Program-made: the position numbers and the translations under genes
Shown here: one piece after another, positions 61,540-64,000 of the stretch
Layout: each line of letters begins with the position of its first letter
Numbering within the stretch: position 1 is the first letter of the stretch
Assembly: GCA_940671915.1 (NCBI GenBank)
Contig: CALNVZ010003435.1
Location: 14,241,338 to 14,305,337, forward strand
Length of the DNA stretch: 64,000 bases
Origin: Paracentrotus lividus
Taxonomy: Eukaryota; Echinodermata; Echinoidea; Camarodonta; Echinidae
Direction: 5' to 3'
Notes under the pieces: generated by a model
The model's database searches: none
Told to the model about the DNA's origin: nothing
The model's input: only the letters and a program-made list of their open reading frames with translations

Positions 61540-63104
61540 GGCGTAGTATTCAATGGTTTTATGCAGTAATGTATTGGATTAAGAACTGTGCTTTTGTGCT
61601 ATTTATGCAATTTCTTAAATGTACCATATTTTTATAAAAAGGTTTCCTTTTTTACAAATTTATAAACTTTTTGTAAGTAATCCATATAACTATAGTTCAA
61701 GTCAGGGTAATATCGTACATTTAGAGAAGAATATAAAATGTGTATACGACAGAATTGCATCTTTATTCAACCCGTCGAAGACTGAAATTCCTTTTTTTCT
61801 TTTAAATATCCAATCAATCAGGGTTATTCTACAAATCATGCTCATTTTAATATGAAACCAAGACCTGAGTAATGTCTAATAGTCATTAAGAGGGATGTTC
61901 TCTATATTGTATTTTTTCATCTCACATAAAGTCAATCTCGTTTATACAACAGTTTTAAGGGGTCTTAGCTTAACAGAATTGTTGGAGTCTTTCATTTATT
62001 ACAAAATCATAACTACATGTATATCAAGATCTATGATGGGTTTGATACCAATGTCATTTGTAAATTTTCCCCCTCATCAAACCTTTTCTGATTCACTCTG
62101 TTGCGTAATGATACCTTTTTAATGGCAGAATGTTTTTTTTTGTTTCTAAAACCATCCATGCTTAGAGACATACATGTAACTCTAATTATACATTTCATTT
62201 AAAAAGTAATCTCATTTGTATTCATTTTTTGCAAAGTGGTGAATAGAGAAATATTAATGAATTAAAATAAATATTTCATGACAGAAAAATTATGCTAATC
62301 CAAGTCATAATTTCTAGTAATTTGATATGCTTGATTTGACCAAAGATATTGACCAAATGGGTCTCATGTAGTATAATTTTTAATTTTTTTAAATTCTTTT
62401 ACTCAATAAAATGGTATTTACCTATTTTAGGAAGACCCAACAACTTCACCTAAAACAGGTAAATTTCATCAATTGTGTCACAACAATCCAGTCGGTGTGT
62501 GTTATAATCCAGGTTCATCTTTAATAATCTAAGCATAGTATCCAACGACAAATGTATGTCACTATAATGGTTTTGTGTATTTTCTACATAAATATATACC
62601 TTTAAAAAAAATTGCTCTTTTGTTTTTGGCATTGATAATTTATTATATTAAAGCCCATGTACAATTTTTGTTGAAAGTCGAATATGTAGAAAACCTCAAT
62701 CTGTTAAAATGAATCACTCTTATACAGTTAAAGTATGCAGTGGTCACAACTAATATAATAAATAGCTTTAGGGCACATACATTGGACATGTGTTTTTGAA
62801 AACAAGAAACTTTTGTATGTCGTTCCTTAAATTCGTTGTAGAAAGGGGCATGATGCATGTATGATCAGTTGTGACCACTGCATGCTGAAAGGTCTTGATT
62901 ATGGCTAGGGCATACTTTTATTTATTTCTTGTGGGGAAAAGTTTATTGAAATCTTTAAATTCTATTTAAAAACATCAAAGATATTAAGTTCAACATATCA
63001 ATGACATGGGTTCAAAACTAATGTGAACTTTAGGAACTGAAGTTAGCACACTATGTTACATTGATAAGATAATAGCTTAGTTGTTGTAACATTTTGTAAC
63101 TAGT
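61540..63104. other. Intergenic, nothing recognised
   Basis: AT-rich DNA with short open frames only. Two inverted copies of 'ATGCAGTGGTCACAACT' lie at about 62736 and 62868, suggesting a small foldback of about 150 bp. Confidence 0.45.
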
Positions 63105-63415
63105 GTGAGATCCTATGTAGTTTCGTTTGGAGGTCATGTTAATGTGTGGCAACATCTATATATATGTTCTACTTGATCACACAAATCAGAAAATATATAT
63201 CGCCAATTTATTAATTGACCTTTTGTGACCCAAAATGAAGGTCAAAAGTCAGGCTTCATTAACATAAACATAATTTTGTTCAAATTGTGTCAAATTTGAT
63301 ATCAAATTGTAGGTAAATTTATAACTAGCAATTAAGTCATTTATCATTTTTTCAACAGACCAGTTAGTTTTGAGCAATATGCAAATTAGTTTATTTCTGC
63401 ATAATTGAATGCATA
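63105..63415. repeat. Interspersed repeat shared with 14905-15215
   Basis: The left terminal part (about 63110-63190, GTCATGTTAATGTGTGGCAA, then CTACTTGATCACACAAATCA) is the inverse of the right end of the copy at 15126-15215; the body (63188-63410) is a direct copy of 14905-15130. Here the right end is missing. Confidence 0.75.
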
Positions 63416-64000
63416 ATAGAGTCAAGTTGAACGGCGATCAGACACAACACATCCATAGACAATATTAATAAAAACTAATCAAGATTAAAACGTGAATCAT
63501 ACTAGCCTAGAGAGATTCAATTATCCATGAGGAACTGAAGGTTCATCTGTTGTCCGTGACCAGCTAACCATGTTGAAATTACCTGATGGTAAATTAAAGG
63601 GACTAATAAGCTAAAAATGCTCCAACTCATTTATCAAACTCACTTTATTTTAGGTCAACTAAGGAATGCTTTACTTAGAACTTTGTTAGGAATCATTTGA
63701 AAAGCGAACTCATCTCAAAGAGCAATGCAAAGAGAACACTTAAATCACAATTTTTGCCGACAACACGATTTTCAAACAACTGGGGCTTCAGTCGATGCAT
63801 GATATATGGTGAGCTGAGAGAGGTATCATTAAGAAGATAATGAGTTCTGTAACTTTCCACGTGATATTAAAATTCTTAATCACAGCACTGAAATATTTTG
63901 AAGTTATCTGATGATAAAAAGTGAGTTTCCTTTCGCAGGCACATTCACACACAACCATCCTCAGGCGTGCATGAAAAGGTGAACCACCGCACAATTTTAC
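63416..64000. other. Right edge of the window
   Basis: No exon, repeat or element could be supported. Confidence 0.4.

Overview
This is a eukaryotic, intron-rich, AT-rich and very repeat-rich stretch, most likely from an echinoderm and probably a sea urchin. That assignment is inference from gene content (a six-domain SRCR receptor, an otopetrin-like channel, a somatomedin-B/7TM receptor, a single GRB2-type adaptor) and from the style of the interspersed repeats; no sequence search was possible.

Four genes can be supported, all on the + strand. (1) The last exon of an otopetrin-like proton channel ends at 1291. (2) A secretin/Methuselah-type 7TM receptor with a somatomedin-B-like ectodomain has a signal-peptide exon at 3688-3778, a long exon at 5904-8398 and a last exon at 8868-9146; its long exon carries several frameshifts, so it is a recent pseudogene or contains sequence errors. 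(3) A complete GRB2-type SH3-SH2-SH3 adaptor is spread over six exons, 12653-30261, with every splice phase in agreement (214 residues); its fourth intron is 12.5 kb and packed with nested repeats. (4) A complete type I membrane receptor with six SRCR domains is spread over nine exons, 43562-59460, again with every phase in agreement (955 residues), ending in one membrane helix and a proline-rich tail with two PPxY motifs.

The rest is mostly mobile and repetitive DNA: four large foldback (inverted-repeat) elements (26041-28779, 36210-38790, 39336-43073, 49591-53369), at least ten MITE-like elements with terminal inverted repeats, a dispersed minisatellite of about 25 bp built on GGCGCC, a CpG-rich dyad motif present in more than 20 copies, and a truncated L1-like retrotransposon end at about 38875-39335.

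Two observations stand out. The end of the GRB2 coding region, including its stop codon and overlapping AATAAA signal, has been amplified into about 20 degenerate tandem copies just downstream. And the only SRCR domain that is split by an intron takes its splice acceptor from the terminal repeat of a MITE. Exon boundaries are read by eye from splice consensus, phase and family similarity. No tRNA, rRNA, CRISPR array or intact transposase/reverse transcriptase gene was found.
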